64,000 nt of DNA from an uncultured Muribaculum sp. (GTDB lineage Bacteria > Bacteroidota > Bacteroidia > Bacteroidales > Muribaculaceae), in contig CAJUMZ010000017.1 of assembly GCA_910587665.1 (NCBI GenBank), positions 1 through 64,000 of the forward strand, written 5' to 3'. The first letter of the stretch is position 1, and each line of letters begins with the position of its first letter. A model generated the notes under the pieces. It did not search any database and was not told where the DNA came from. It saw only the letters and a program-made list of their open reading frames with translations. Positions 1-7,929 of the stretch are shown here, piece after piece. The position numbers and the translations under genes were made by a program.

Positions 1-392
1 ACTTTCATCTCATATGATATGTCCTCGTTATCGGGAATTGACCAATCTTCTTGAGATAAATATTTATCGCTATTTTTCAGTTGATAACAAAGGTTGTTAT
101 ATCTAATCTTTATCATTCGTTCGTTAGACGGTTTGGAATCCCACACAATTACTCGATACGCCCTGTCGCCATTGGTTGCAACGTCGATATTAACATCTGT
201 ATCATTAAATCGCCCCGTAAGCACAGTGCCATCTGCAAATTTTGTCTTTTTAAAGCCTTTCTTCTTAATCTTGCTCATTAATTCGGACTTAGAGCCGTCA
301 ATGGGTATTCCAAGAAATTGCGTAATATCATTTTGAGCGGAGGCGAATAATAGCGCAATAAACGCACAAAAGATAAGAATATATCTTTTCAT
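1..392 (-). CDS. Secreted protein of unknown function, 3' end outside window
   Basis: The reading frame is open from an ATG at 390-392 to the left edge, giving 130 codons with no stop, so the protein is cut by the window. Residues 1-20 (MKRYILIFCAFIALLFASAQ) form a clear signal peptide. The mature part begins NDITQFLGIPIDG and continues with a Lys-rich helix (SKIKKKGFKKTKF); the opening FLGIPIDG followed by a KKKGF stretch resembles short secreted proteins common in Bacteroidales, but I cannot name a family or function. A structured RNA element with its own promoter lies directly upstream in the same orientation, so it is probably expressed from that leader. Confidence 0.75.
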   Translation of the reverse strand, partial: MKRYILIFCAFIALLFASAQNDITQFLGIPIDGSKSELMSKIKKKGFKKTKFADGTVLTGRFNDTDVNIDVATNGDRAYRVIVWDSKPSNERMIKIRYNNLCYQLKNSDKYLSQEDWSIPDNEDISYEMK

Positions 393-446
393 AATTTCAT
401 TGATTAAAAGCATTTTGTTGCCATAAATGCAATTTATAAACACGAA

Positions 447-646
447 GCGTGGAACTGCAACGCCACGTCTTTGTTTGGAGGTCGTAGGAAACCTTGAATA
501 CAGATGTAGTTATAGCAGCCCACGCCATAGCGTGAGAACCACTATGCTAATCCTTGTATTCAATTTGAAAAGGTCCTACGTTTCCAAACACAAGATGAGC
601 ATAACGCTTCTTATTTTTCAAATGTCGTGACGGGATTACTCCCAAT
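447..646 (-). ncRNA. Structured leader RNA, copy 1 of a two-copy family
   Basis: Read on the minus strand. Outer helix: 583-589 with 473-479 (GTTTGGA/TCCAAAC), then 574-580 with 483-489 (CGTAGGA/TCCTACG). Inner helix: 555-563 with 494-502 (TTGAATACA/TGTATTCAA). The loop region holds a core shared with copy 2: GGTTCTC, a small CACGC/GCGTG hairpin and GGGCTGCTAT. At the 3' end a CGTGG/CCACG hairpin (463-467 with 448-452) occupies the position of the terminator in copy 2, but no U-run follows, so readthrough into the downstream gene is likely. Helix sequences differ from copy 2 while pairing is kept, which supports a real RNA. Function unknown. Confidence 0.7.
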
Positions 647-652
647 CAATTG

Positions 653-684
653 CAAAGTTACGACTTTTTGCGTTGCAAGTCAAT
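653..684 (-). promoter_or_regulatory. Promoter of RNA element copy 1 and downstream secreted gene
   Basis: On the minus strand TTG (682-684), 21 nt spacer, then TAACTTTG (653-660), an exact match to the Bacteroidetes -7 consensus TAnnTTTG. Transcription would start near 646, just before the structured element. The IS30 insertion ends only about 22 bp upstream. Confidence 0.65.
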
Positions 685-706
685 AGTCTGGACAAAAATA
701 AGTTTG

Positions 707-1951
707 GTTTGGTTCTATATATAGATATATCGCAGATTCAACTGGCAAGTGCAAAAATAGCGATTTGTTTGAAGAATTCTTCTTTTGGAGTTGAAAAATT
801 GAGTTTTTTGCGAGGTCGGAGGTTCAATTTTCTACCGACATTTCTGATATAATTGTCGGAAAAATCGTTGAAATTCGACTTTTTAGGGATGTATTGTCGA
901 ATGAGTTTGTTGACGTTTTCGACGGCCCCTTTCTGCCATGAGCAATAGCTGTCGGCAAAGTAGACTGTGACGTCGTCGAGACCTTTCATCCGAAGTCCTG
1001 CGGAGATGTCAAGATGTGCTGCAAACTCGCTGCCATTGTCAGTGGTAATGGTTTTCAGATATTTACGATAGGCAAACAGCATCCTGACAACAACTTTTGC
1101 CAATGGTTTTGCCTGCTTTCCATGGCGCAGTCTCTCCATCATGACAAAGCCTGTCAAACGCTCGAGCAGCACCAGTATAGCATGTCCGTAAGCATCGACA
1201 ATCAGATCCATCTCAAAGTCTCCGAAGCGTTTTCCGTTAGCTTCCGGCGGCCTGTCGTGTATGCTTGTGCGGTTGGCTATGTTGGTGGCCTTGGTTTGTT
1301 TGCGCTCCCCTTTAGGTCTGCGTCTGAAATTCGGATGCCGGCGGTGCTGGCGCAGTTCTCCGCTTTCATCGGCGTTGATGATGTTGTAGATGCTTTGTAC
1401 CGATATGCTTACCCCTCCTTTTGCCAGAACTCCACGGATCTGTTCCGGTGACCATTGGTTCTCGACAAGCATCTGTCTTACGCGCCAGACCAGGGTCGCA
1501 TCAAGCGCCCTGTTGGCTGTGCTCCGCTTCCGGCGCTCCATCGCTCTGGCTTGGGCTTTATCCCACAGATAGTTGCCTTTGGCTGTGGAGTTACGCTTGA
1601 GTTCGCGGCAAAGTGTTGACTGACTGCACCCTACAATCAGGGCAATCTCTTTTCTCGATGTTTTTCTTTGCAGCAAGGCGAAAATTTGCGACCTTTGCTG
1701 CGAGGTTAATTGATGATACATAAGGCAATACAAAGTTAGTTAATCTCGGGGAGACTTCGGTCTCCTTTTTTTATTTTGTATTGCCAGTTGATACATTTTC
1801 TGCCCGACGCTCAACGGGGGCGCTGACGGCGCGCCCCCTTGCCGCTTGGCTTCCCCTGCCGGAGGAGTTGGAGAGAGGAGATTCTCAACTCGAAGTTTTG
1901 CACTTCGTTTTGGAATCTTCATATATATAGATATATAAACTGAACCAAACC
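707..1951 (-). mobile_element. IS30-family insertion sequence
   Basis: A transposase gene is flanked by imperfect inverted repeats. The outermost exact part is GGTTTGGTTC at 707-716 and its reverse complement at 1942-1951; further in, both ends carry an AT-rich TATATATAGATATAT-like stretch followed by AGATTC. The span of about 1245 bp is normal for IS30 family members. I could not identify a convincing target-site duplication, so the exact ends are uncertain by a few bases. The element appears intact and sits just upstream of the promoter of the structured RNA element. Confidence 0.7.
738..1733 (-). CDS. IS30-family transposase
   Basis: 331 residues, the family's usual length. An N-terminal helix-turn-helix (about 5-60, with SRKEIALIVGCSQSTLCREL) is followed by a second DNA-binding segment (SPEQIRGVLAKGGVSISVQS) and a DDE integrase-type catalytic core. 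The catalytic triad is visible: D176 in GDFEMDLIVD, D232 in TTDNGSEF and E272 in WQKGAVENVNKLIRQYIPK. The C-terminal LRPRKKLNFSTP motif is typical of the family. The start may be the second Met (MYHQLTSQQR), four residues in. The reading frame is complete, so the element may be active. Confidence 0.93.
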   Translation of the reverse strand: MYCLMYHQLTSQQRSQIFALLQRKTSRKEIALIVGCSQSTLCRELKRNSTAKGNYLWDKAQARAMERRKRSTANRALDATLVWRVRQMLVENQWSPEQIRGVLAKGGVSISVQSIYNIINADESGELRQHRRHPNFRRRPKGERKQTKATNIANRTSIHDRPPEANGKRFGDFEMDLIVDAYGHAILVLLERLTGFVMMERLRHGKQAKPLAKVVVRMLFAYRKYLKTITTDNGSEFAAHLDISAGLRMKGLDDVTVYFADSYCSWQKGAVENVNKLIRQYIPKKSNFNDFSDNYIRNVGRKLNLRPRKKLNFSTPKEEFFKQIAIFALAS

Positions 1952-2262
1952 TATATAGATATGCTGGGCAAAAGAGAAATGCCCACATCAATTTTTCTTT
2001 TCACCAGCTCATATCTCCATATTATACTTACCACCGAAAGAAGAAAATCAAGGCAACTCGCCGCAATTAAAAATAACTAATGTCTGAAAATTAAACTTAA
2101 ATGATTGCTTTTGAATGTACTGAAATTCCTCATTTAGTACATTATTAGTACAAGTCATAAAAGGTATTTATCTATTAATCAGTAGATTATTTAAGATGTA
2201 TATAAACTCCGCAAATTTACTCAACTCCCGCCTATTCGCCAAAAGAAATATATTATCGCGGG
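1952..2262. other. AT-rich intergenic region without a gene
   Basis: Lies between the IS30 right end and the stop of the next minus-strand gene. It is AT-rich and holds a short imperfect palindrome around 2128-2155 (GTACT ... AGTAC arms). I see no credible coding frame, and no terminator with a U-run for either flank. Confidence 0.4.
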
Positions 2263-3402
2263 TTATTCGGTGCGGACTTTGAATGTCATGTTGGCGTCGT
2301 TGACCCAGACGGTCAGGAGGGCGTTGCCGGAGGGTGCGGAGGTGAGGGTGAGGCATTCGTGGTAAGTTCCGGGGGGTGTCAACAGCCTTGTTATGGATGA
2401 GAGGCTGCGGCCGAGTGAGTCAAATACACCGAGGCGTACGTCGGCTTCCGTATCGAGAGTGAAAGTGACGTTTACGGTATTTCCGTCACTTCCGATCACG
2501 GCATCTACCGTGGCGGGGAAGTTGACGGGGGTATCGTAATATTCGCCTTCCGACGGTGTATTTCCGTCGCTCAGGGCTATTCTTGCAAGCAGGGCCCGGT
2601 TTTCAGGGTCTTCCCCAAGGTCGGTGCGCTGCAGTTCAGGGAGGTAAAGAAGTGTCTCGGAGCTAAGGGGCAGGTTGCTTCCTTCTATTGATGTGGAGGT
2701 AGTGACACTCTCCATGACAGGATAGCGAGAACCTGCGCGATACCATGAATAACGCTCCTCGGTAAACAGGGGTAGCGAATCGTTTATGAGATCATCCGAT
2801 GCCATCCATGCAGCAACCTGCGTAGTATCGGGCGACATTATCCTGCGGTATTCGTGGCGTGAATGCACCCGCAGCATGTGGCGGAGGGTGTCGGTGCCAC
2901 AGGCGAGTATTCCCGTGCCGTCGGCGACAGTGTAGGCTGTGCCACGGTGACCGATATAAATACGCTTGCCGTACAACCCGCGCCCGGAGGTGGGAGAAAA
3001 CACGCTGTCACCATATGCCATGGGTAAACGTAGCATGGGCGGTGCCCGGTCATAGTCGATGCGCATCTCACGGTTTTCGACGGAGGTAAGGAGCAGGGTA
3101 TCGCCCGTGATATCGTAGGTGAGATATTCCGGATATTCAAGGCATACGAGGGTATCCCCCTTCATGAGGTATTTGCGGCTGTGGTCGTTGCCGTCTATGT
3201 CTGTAGGAATATGCCATGTCTGTCCGGTGCCACGGACACCGGGGTTGATAGCCGGTATCGCGATCATGTCAAAGGCGTCGCCGGGGCGCATCACGTTGCA
3301 TTCGCGGCTCAGTGTCGCAAAGGAGTCGGCGGGAGATTCCTGCGCTGTGGCACTGACGAAAGTTGCGAGTGTCACAAGCATTGAGAAAAGAGAGGTCTTC
3401 AT
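2263..3402 (-). CDS. Secreted protein with T9SS-like C-terminal domain
   Basis: 379 residues. Residues 1-20 (MKTSLFSMLVTLATFVSATA) are a signal peptide. The main part is a beta-rich protein of no recognised family. The last 70 residues (VRLGVFDSLGRSLSSITRLL, then a G-T-Y-H turn, then NMTFKVRTE) have the layout of a type A type IX secretion sorting domain: a short beta-sandwich with an LFD-LGR-like first strand and a terminal K-V strand. Surface location is inferred from this. It has its own promoter (3423-3454) and stands alone. Molecular function unknown. Confidence 0.75.
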   Translation of the reverse strand: MKTSLFSMLVTLATFVSATAQESPADSFATLSRECNVMRPGDAFDMIAIPAINPGVRGTGQTWHIPTDIDGNDHSRKYLMKGDTLVCLEYPEYLTYDITGDTLLLTSVENREMRIDYDRAPPMLRLPMAYGDSVFSPTSGRGLYGKRIYIGHRGTAYTVADGTGILACGTDTLRHMLRVHSRHEYRRIMSPDTTQVAAWMASDDLINDSLPLFTEERYSWYRAGSRYPVMESVTTSTSIEGSNLPLSSETLLYLPELQRTDLGEDPENRALLARIALSDGNTPSEGEYYDTPVNFPATVDAVIGSDGNTVNVTFTLDTEADVRLGVFDSLGRSLSSITRLLTPPGTYHECLTLTSAPSGNALLTVWVNDANMTFKVRTE

Positions 3403-3422
3403 TATGCTGATAGTTGATTTTC

Positions 3423-3454
3423 ACAAATATAGCATATCAGAAGCCGTGATGCAA
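3423..3454 (-). promoter_or_regulatory. Promoter for the secreted protein gene at 2263-3402
   Basis: Minus strand TTTG (3451-3454), 20 nt, TATATTTG (3423-3430): both boxes match the Bacteroidetes sigma-ABfr consensus exactly, about 20 nt before the ATG. Confidence 0.7.
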
Positions 3455-3489
3455 ATTTTCGGGCGATAAATTCGGTGAGAGTGTCGGTT

Positions 3490-3954
3490 TTATAGGCCGG
3501 GACTAATACGCGGTAGGATCGGAGTCGGGGGAAGCAGTATCCGGATTGTGTCGAGGCTGCGGTTGAGATGGATTGCAAATTCATCTGCCACGTCAGGGTC
3601 TATGCCGGCGTAACAAGTGGCGAGAGTGGCCGATGCCACCGCCTGTTCGATCGCATGACGTATTATCCTCAGGGTGGTATCGGCGGTACCGATAGGGACT
3701 TTTATTGTAAGCGGCATTATCGAGTCATCATCTTCGCCGGGATGTATCGACTCGATATTGCCCAAGGCTTCCAGCGCTACTTGAAGGAATGAGCTACGGA
3801 TGACAGGAGTCAAGGCTTTTTGGTGGTCGGGCGACAGAAGTTGAGGGACTGCCGCGCCGTCGGGAGAAAGGAAGTCGCGGAGTGCCGATATCGCATATAT
3901 CTCCCTCGCCACGGCTTCGACCGAGATTGAAATTTGTGCTGACTGATATTGCAT
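3490..3954 (-). CDS. Hypothetical protein, pair partner of the next gene
   Basis: 154 residues, no signal peptide, so probably cytoplasmic. The N-terminus (SISVEAVAREIYAISALRDF) looks helical, and a predicted amphipathic helix follows at about residues 95-140 (IIRHAIEQAVASATLATCYA). It ends in a Pro-rich tail. Not recognised. It starts 26 nt after the stop of the gene at 3981-4376 and is almost certainly co-transcribed with it from the promoter at 4408-4439. Confidence 0.6.
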   Translation of the reverse strand: MQYQSAQISISVEAVAREIYAISALRDFLSPDGAAVPQLLSPDHQKALTPVIRSSFLQVALEALGNIESIHPGEDDDSIMPLTIKVPIGTADTTLRIIRHAIEQAVASATLATCYAGIDPDVADEFAIHLNRSLDTIRILLPPTPILPRISPGL

Positions 3955-3980
3955 GATGTGATATGTGGTTTATGTGTTGG

Positions 3981-4376
3981 TCAATGCTTTTTAAGGCGGT
4001 GCCTGTTGTATCCGCGTGCTATTTTCACGGCGTATTCGGGGGTGATGAAAAATGCCGATGCTTTTTCTTCACTTACTACTTGCGTCACTGCGTCGATGAG
4101 GGTTATGCCCGGCGTCGTTGCGACCTTTACGGCGACTTTGTCGAAGATCTCTGTCCAAAGTCGCCGTGACATCCTTCGTGTGGGTATATTGCCATTTTTG
4201 CGCATGGAGAGTATGCGCCTGTAGGCATAGTCTACATCAACGTAATAGCGCGGCGCTTCTGAATGTAAGGCGGTTTCTGTTGCCGCCAATGACCGGTTTT
4301 CGCACCAGTTTGCGTTGCGACGGCACTCACTCAGGAAGTCCATGTCGCGTCGGGGAATGAGGGTGTGTGTTTCCAT
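3981..4376 (-). CDS. Hypothetical small basic protein
   Basis: 131 residues, rich in Arg and His, with no signal peptide. It contains PRYYVDVDYAYRRILSMRKN and KASAFFITPEYAVKIARGYN, which suggest a compact mixed alpha/beta or helical fold. I do not recognise a domain. First gene of a two-gene unit with its own good promoter. The pair lies between a secreted protein and the housekeeping operon; nothing in the sequence identifies its job. Confidence 0.6.
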   Translation of the reverse strand: METHTLIPRRDMDFLSECRRNANWCENRSLAATETALHSEAPRYYVDVDYAYRRILSMRKNGNIPTRRMSRRLWTEIFDKVAVKVATTPGITLIDAVTQVVSEEKASAFFITPEYAVKIARGYNRHRLKKH

Positions 4377-4407
4377 AGTATTAGCTATTTAGTATTGTTC
4401 TGTGTTG

Positions 4408-4439
4408 CAAATATACAACATAAAATAGGCAAAATACAA
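4408..4439 (-). promoter_or_regulatory. Promoter for the two-gene hypothetical unit
   Basis: Minus strand TTG (4437-4439), 21 nt, TATATTTG (4408-4415), an exact -7 match. The predicted start is about 25 nt before the ATG at 4376. Confidence 0.65.
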
Positions 4440-4546
4440 GTACAGCAATGCTAAAAACTGTTAATTATGCTCTCCGGCTGACAAAAACAGAGTAAATTAG
4501 CGTTATAGGAAAAGCAAGACATAATGATTAAGCTGTTATAACAATG

Positions 4547-4578
4547 AAGCCTTGGCTGCAATTACGCTGCCAAGGCTT
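4547..4578. terminator. Hairpin terminator after the slyD-like gene
   Basis: A 10-bp perfect stem AAGCCTTGGC/GCCAAGGCTT with a 12-nt loop, placed just downstream of the minus-strand stop at 4605. The U-run is weak (TTCATTGTTAT on the minus strand), so it is only moderately convincing. Confidence 0.5.
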
Positions 4579-4604
4579 CTATCATTTTGTTAAACCGTGT
4601 TCAA

Positions 4605-5177
4605 TCAGTGACATCCACATCCGTCGCCACATCCGTGGTCGCCGCATGAACCGTCACCGCAATGGTCATGGTCACATCCGCATCCGCATCCGTGGGCGGG
4701 CTGAAGCTCTTCGGGGGTAGCATCGCGCACGGTGACTACCTTGCCCTTGAAGCGCACGTCTTTGCCTGCGAGGGGATGGTTGAAATCCATCTCCACCTTG
4801 TCGTCGGTTACGGCAAGCACCTTTCCGTTGAGGCGAAATCCGTCGGCTGTCATCATCGGTATGTCGGCACCTGTCTTTATGTGTTCGGCATCAAACTTAC
4901 CGTCGATCTCAAACACACTCTTGTCAAGCTCTACAACCTGCTCGGGGTCGGGCATTCCGAAAGCGTCGGCAGCGGCAACTTTTACGTCAAACGCCTCGCC
5001 GGAGGCAAGACCGTCAAGAGCCTTTTCGAGCGGTGCAATCACGCCGGGTGTCACTCCGAATACGATTTTCTCGGGATTTTCCGGGTCAACCTGATGCACG
5101 AGCTGTTCGCCATCCGTGTCCACCACATAGAGGTCATATACCATTTCGACATATTTGCCGGGTTTAATCTGTTCCAT
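4605..5177 (-). CDS. SlyD-like FKBP peptidyl-prolyl isomerase with metal-binding tail
   Basis: 190 residues from the ATG at 5175-5177, chosen because MEQIKPGKYVEMVYDLYVVD is where SlyD-type FKBPs begin; a longer in-frame start at 5273 would overlap mgtE and has no family support. The FKBP core (PGVIAPLEKALDGLASGE, FGMPDP) carries the inserted-flap IF domain (about residues 75-130), then NHPLAGKDVRFKGKVVTVRD. The C-terminal 25 residues are almost pure Gly/Cys/His/Asp (HGCGCGCDHDHCGDGSCGDH and on), a nickel or zinc binding tail as in SlyD. Likely a cytoplasmic folding helper and metal chaperone. Lies 70 nt downstream of mgtE. Confidence 0.9.
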   Translation of the reverse strand: MEQIKPGKYVEMVYDLYVVDTDGEQLVHQVDPENPEKIVFGVTPGVIAPLEKALDGLASGEAFDVKVAAADAFGMPDPEQVVELDKSVFEIDGKFDAEHIKTGADIPMMTADGFRLNGKVLAVTDDKVEMDFNHPLAGKDVRFKGKVVTVRDATPEELQPAHGCGCGCDHDHCGDGSCGDHGCGDGCGCH

Positions 5178-5247
5178 AGTCTGTTGTATTTTGTCAGTTA
5201 ATATTTTAGGATATAACAAAAATCGCGCCAAAAAAGATTGTATGCGA

Positions 5248-6618
5248 TTATACCGTCGTAGTGAACGCCGCAAGAAGCGCCGAACTGATCGACATGTAGA
5301 TCACCATGCCTATGATGTCGTTGGTGATGGAGATAAACGGTCCGGTGGCAAGTGCGGGGTCGATCTTGAACCGCTCGAGCGTAAGCGGGACAAATGTGCC
5401 GAATATTGATGCGAACACCACAACCGCAAACAGTGACAGTGACACGGCAATTGTCGTGACCTGTGTGGGCCCGAGCGCAAATATGTTGTAGATAAACACA
5501 AGCAGCGAGATGATGCATGCGTTGAGCAATCCTACTCCAAGCTCCTTGAAAAGCTGCTTTGCCGAGCCACTTACGTCGAGGGAGCCATTGGCAAGGCCTT
5601 GCACTATAATGGCCGACGACTGGATGCCGACATTACCTCCGGTGCCTCCGATAAGGGGGATAAAGAGCGCCATGGCGGGATTTACGGCAAATCCGTTTTC
5701 GAAGTGACCGAGTATAAGGGAGTTGCCGATGCCGCCGAGTATGCCTATAAGCAGCCATGGCAATCGCGCCTTTGTCTGGTTGAACAGTGTGTCGTCGCTC
5801 TCGACATCGCCAGAAAGACCTGATGCGAGCTGATAGTCACGCTCGCTTTGCTCGCGCGCCTCATCCATGACGTCGTCGACGGTGATCTGTCCTACGAGCC
5901 TTCCTATCGAGTCGACCACCGGCATTGCCACAAGGTCATATTTCTCGAAGTCAAGAGTCAGCTCGTCGACAGGCGTGTCGGTCTTTACCGACACCGGGTC
6001 AACTTCCATCACATGCTTTATCTTGGACACGGAGGGGTGGGTGATCATTTTTTTCAGCGGGAACACTCCGCGGAGGCGGTAGTCATTGTCGACCACGTAG
6101 ACATAGTATATCTCGTCAAGGTCCTCGGCCTGCTTGCGCATCTCCTGGACACACTGAGGCATACTCCAGTTCTCGTTGACCACGATCATCTCCGTGCCCA
6201 TCAGACCGCCGGCGGTGTCCTCGTCATATTTCAGCAGGTCGATGATGTCGCCCGCCTGCTCCACGTCGTCGATGTGTGACAGGATCTCGTCGCGGTCCTC
6301 TTCGTCAAGCTCCTGAATTATGTCGACGGCGTCGTCGGTGTCAAGATGGTCGATCACCTGACGCGCGATATCCTCGGTCGACATGGCGCTAAGGAGCTTG
6401 TGACGGTCATCCTCGTCAAGCTCCATCAGCACATCGGCGGCAGTCTGGTCATCAAGCAGGCGGTAGAGAAACTCCGCCTCATCGAGGCCGAGATCCTGAT
6501 ACAGCTCCGCTATGTCGGCGGGGTGGAGAGCGGTAAGCTCCTTTCTCGCCGCCTCTTCATCGCGCTTGTTGATGATGTCGCGGAGGAAGTCCAGATATTC
6601 GGGTGTATATTCTTTCAT
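5248..6618 (-). CDS. mgtE: Magnesium transporter MgtE
   Basis: 456 residues, full length for the family. The N domain (about 1-125) is acidic and helical (LHPADIAELYQDLGLDEAEF), followed by a pair of CBS domains (about 130-250) that sense cytoplasmic Mg2+, and a membrane domain of five helices from about residue 285 with the conserved GGTGGNVGIQSSAI pore-side motif. It imports Mg2+ and closes when internal Mg2+ is high. Starts 25 nt after rsmA and is the fifth gene of the pyrH operon; association with rsmA/ksgA is common in Bacteroidetes. Confidence 0.95.
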   Translation of the reverse strand: MKEYTPEYLDFLRDIINKRDEEAARKELTALHPADIAELYQDLGLDEAEFLYRLLDDQTAADVLMELDEDDRHKLLSAMSTEDIARQVIDHLDTDDAVDIIQELDEEDRDEILSHIDDVEQAGDIIDLLKYDEDTAGGLMGTEMIVVNENWSMPQCVQEMRKQAEDLDEIYYVYVVDNDYRLRGVFPLKKMITHPSVSKIKHVMEVDPVSVKTDTPVDELTLDFEKYDLVAMPVVDSIGRLVGQITVDDVMDEAREQSERDYQLASGLSGDVESDDTLFNQTKARLPWLLIGILGGIGNSLILGHFENGFAVNPAMALFIPLIGGTGGNVGIQSSAIIVQGLANGSLDVSGSAKQLFKELGVGLLNACIISLLVFIYNIFALGPTQVTTIAVSLSLFAVVVFASIFGTFVPLTLERFKIDPALATGPFISITNDIIGMVIYMSISSALLAAFTTTV

Positions 6619-6643
6619 TAAACTTCAGGGGTGTTGAACCCGC

Positions 6644-7438
6644 TTACTTGGTCGCTGCGTCGCGTAGGGCGGCGACACGATTGGTTAGCTCGATGAACTG
6701 CGCGACGCTCAGTAGCTCGGGGCGCTGTCCCCACACGGGATCGTCGCCGAGCACGGCGCCCGGCGGCAGAAGCCCGCGTATTGAATTGCGCAGTGTCTTA
6801 CGCCGTTGTCCGAAGGTGGTCTTGACGATGGTCTTGAACAGACGTTCGTCACAACCAAGGTCGGTCACGTCATTGCGGGTGCAGCGTATCACCCCCGACT
6901 TTACCTTGGGGGGCGGATTAAACACATGTTCATCGACGGTAAACAGATATTCCACGTCATACCATGCCTGCAACAGTACGCTGAGGATGCCGTAGACCTT
7001 GGAGCCGGGTGAGGCGGCAAGCCTTTCGGCAACCTCCTTTTGCAGCATGCCGGAGCAGCAGGGTATCAGATCCTTGTAGTCAAGAACCTTGAAAAATATC
7101 TGTGACGATATGTTATATGGGTAATTACCTATGACACAGAAAGGTTTGCCGCCCATGAACTCGGAGAGATCCATTTTCAGGAAGTCTCCTTCTATGATTC
7201 TTCCTTTCAGTTCGGGAAACTCCTCGTCAAGGTAGGTGACGCTTTCAGAGTCTATTTCGACCACTTTCACGTCATGTCCTCCGTCAAGGAGAAATCTTGT
7301 GAGCACACCCATGCCCGGCCCGATTTCGAGTACGGGCATGCCCTTGCAGCCGTCAAGTGTCGACGCTATGCGCGCCGCCACCGACAGGTCGGTAAGGAAG
7401 TGCTGTCCGAGAGCTTTTTTAGGCTTGACTTTCTGCAT
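6644..7438 (-). CDS. rsmA: 16S rRNA (adenine1518/1519-N6) dimethyltransferase
   Basis: 264 residues, also called KsgA. Uses SAM to dimethylate two adjacent adenines in the 3' terminal helix of 16S rRNA during small-subunit maturation. Seen: the N-terminal KKALGQHFLTD, the SAM-binding VLEIGPGMGVLTRFL, the acidic end of strand 2 (VKVVEIDSE), and the catalytic IGNYPYNISSQI (N-x-P-Y type). The helical C-terminal domain with RRKTLRNSIRGLLPP is present. Gaps to neighbours are about 25 nt each side. Confidence 0.97.
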   Translation of the reverse strand: MQKVKPKKALGQHFLTDLSVAARIASTLDGCKGMPVLEIGPGMGVLTRFLLDGGHDVKVVEIDSESVTYLDEEFPELKGRIIEGDFLKMDLSEFMGGKPFCVIGNYPYNISSQIFFKVLDYKDLIPCCSGMLQKEVAERLAASPGSKVYGILSVLLQAWYDVEYLFTVDEHVFNPPPKVKSGVIRCTRNDVTDLGCDERLFKTIVKTTFGQRRKTLRNSIRGLLPPGAVLGDDPVWGQRPELLSVAQFIELTNRVAALRDAATK

Positions 7439-7462
7439 CTTCTGTTAATCTGTTAGTGTTAA

Positions 7463-7915
7463 TCAGCCCAATATGCCGAGCAACTGTGCGGCGGCATTCT
7501 TGGTGTCAACTTTCTTGATGACGTGTGTGATATTATGGTCGGCATCGGTGACAAATGTAGTGCGCACCGTGCCCATATATTCCCTGCCACACATCTTATT
7601 AAGCTGCCATACGCCAAACTCTTGGTTGACTTTCCCTTCCGGATCGCTCAGCAGGGTGAACGGGAGGGAATATTTCCCGGCAAATTTCGCATGGCTTGCG
7701 GCGGAATCCTTGCTGATTCCGATGATTTCATATCCGAGTCCGCGAAGATCGGCATAGCCGTCGCGGAGAGAGCATGCCTCGGCTGTGCAGCCCGATGTAT
7801 TGTCTTTCGGATAGAAATATACAATAAGCGGCTTGCCGGGGAAGTCGGATGCCTTTACTTCTTTTCCGTCGGCGTCATATCCGAGCAGCTCCGGTATTTT
7901 GTCTCCAATTTCCAT
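7463..7915 (-). CDS. bcp: Thiol peroxidase Bcp (peroxiredoxin Q)
   Basis: 150 residues, standard length. Reduces peroxides with thioredoxin as electron donor. The active site YPKDNTSGCTAEACSLRDGY contains the peroxidatic Cys and the C-x4-C resolving Cys of the BCP/PrxQ class, plus the catalytic Arg further on (GTVRTTFV). Cytoplasmic. Sits 14 nt downstream of frr in the same operon, although it has no obvious link with translation. Confidence 0.95.
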   Translation of the reverse strand: MEIGDKIPELLGYDADGKEVKASDFPGKPLIVYFYPKDNTSGCTAEACSLRDGYADLRGLGYEIIGISKDSAASHAKFAGKYSLPFTLLSDPEGKVNQEFGVWQLNKMCGREYMGTVRTTFVTDADHNITHVIKKVDTKNAAAQLLGILG

Positions 7916-7929
7916 AGTGGGTATGGGTT

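Noticed and set aside
1740..1991. 83-residue minus-strand frame in the IS30 right end
   Set aside because: It crosses the inverted repeat, is Pro/Lys-rich without a motif and extends past the IS end; IS30 elements have a single gene.
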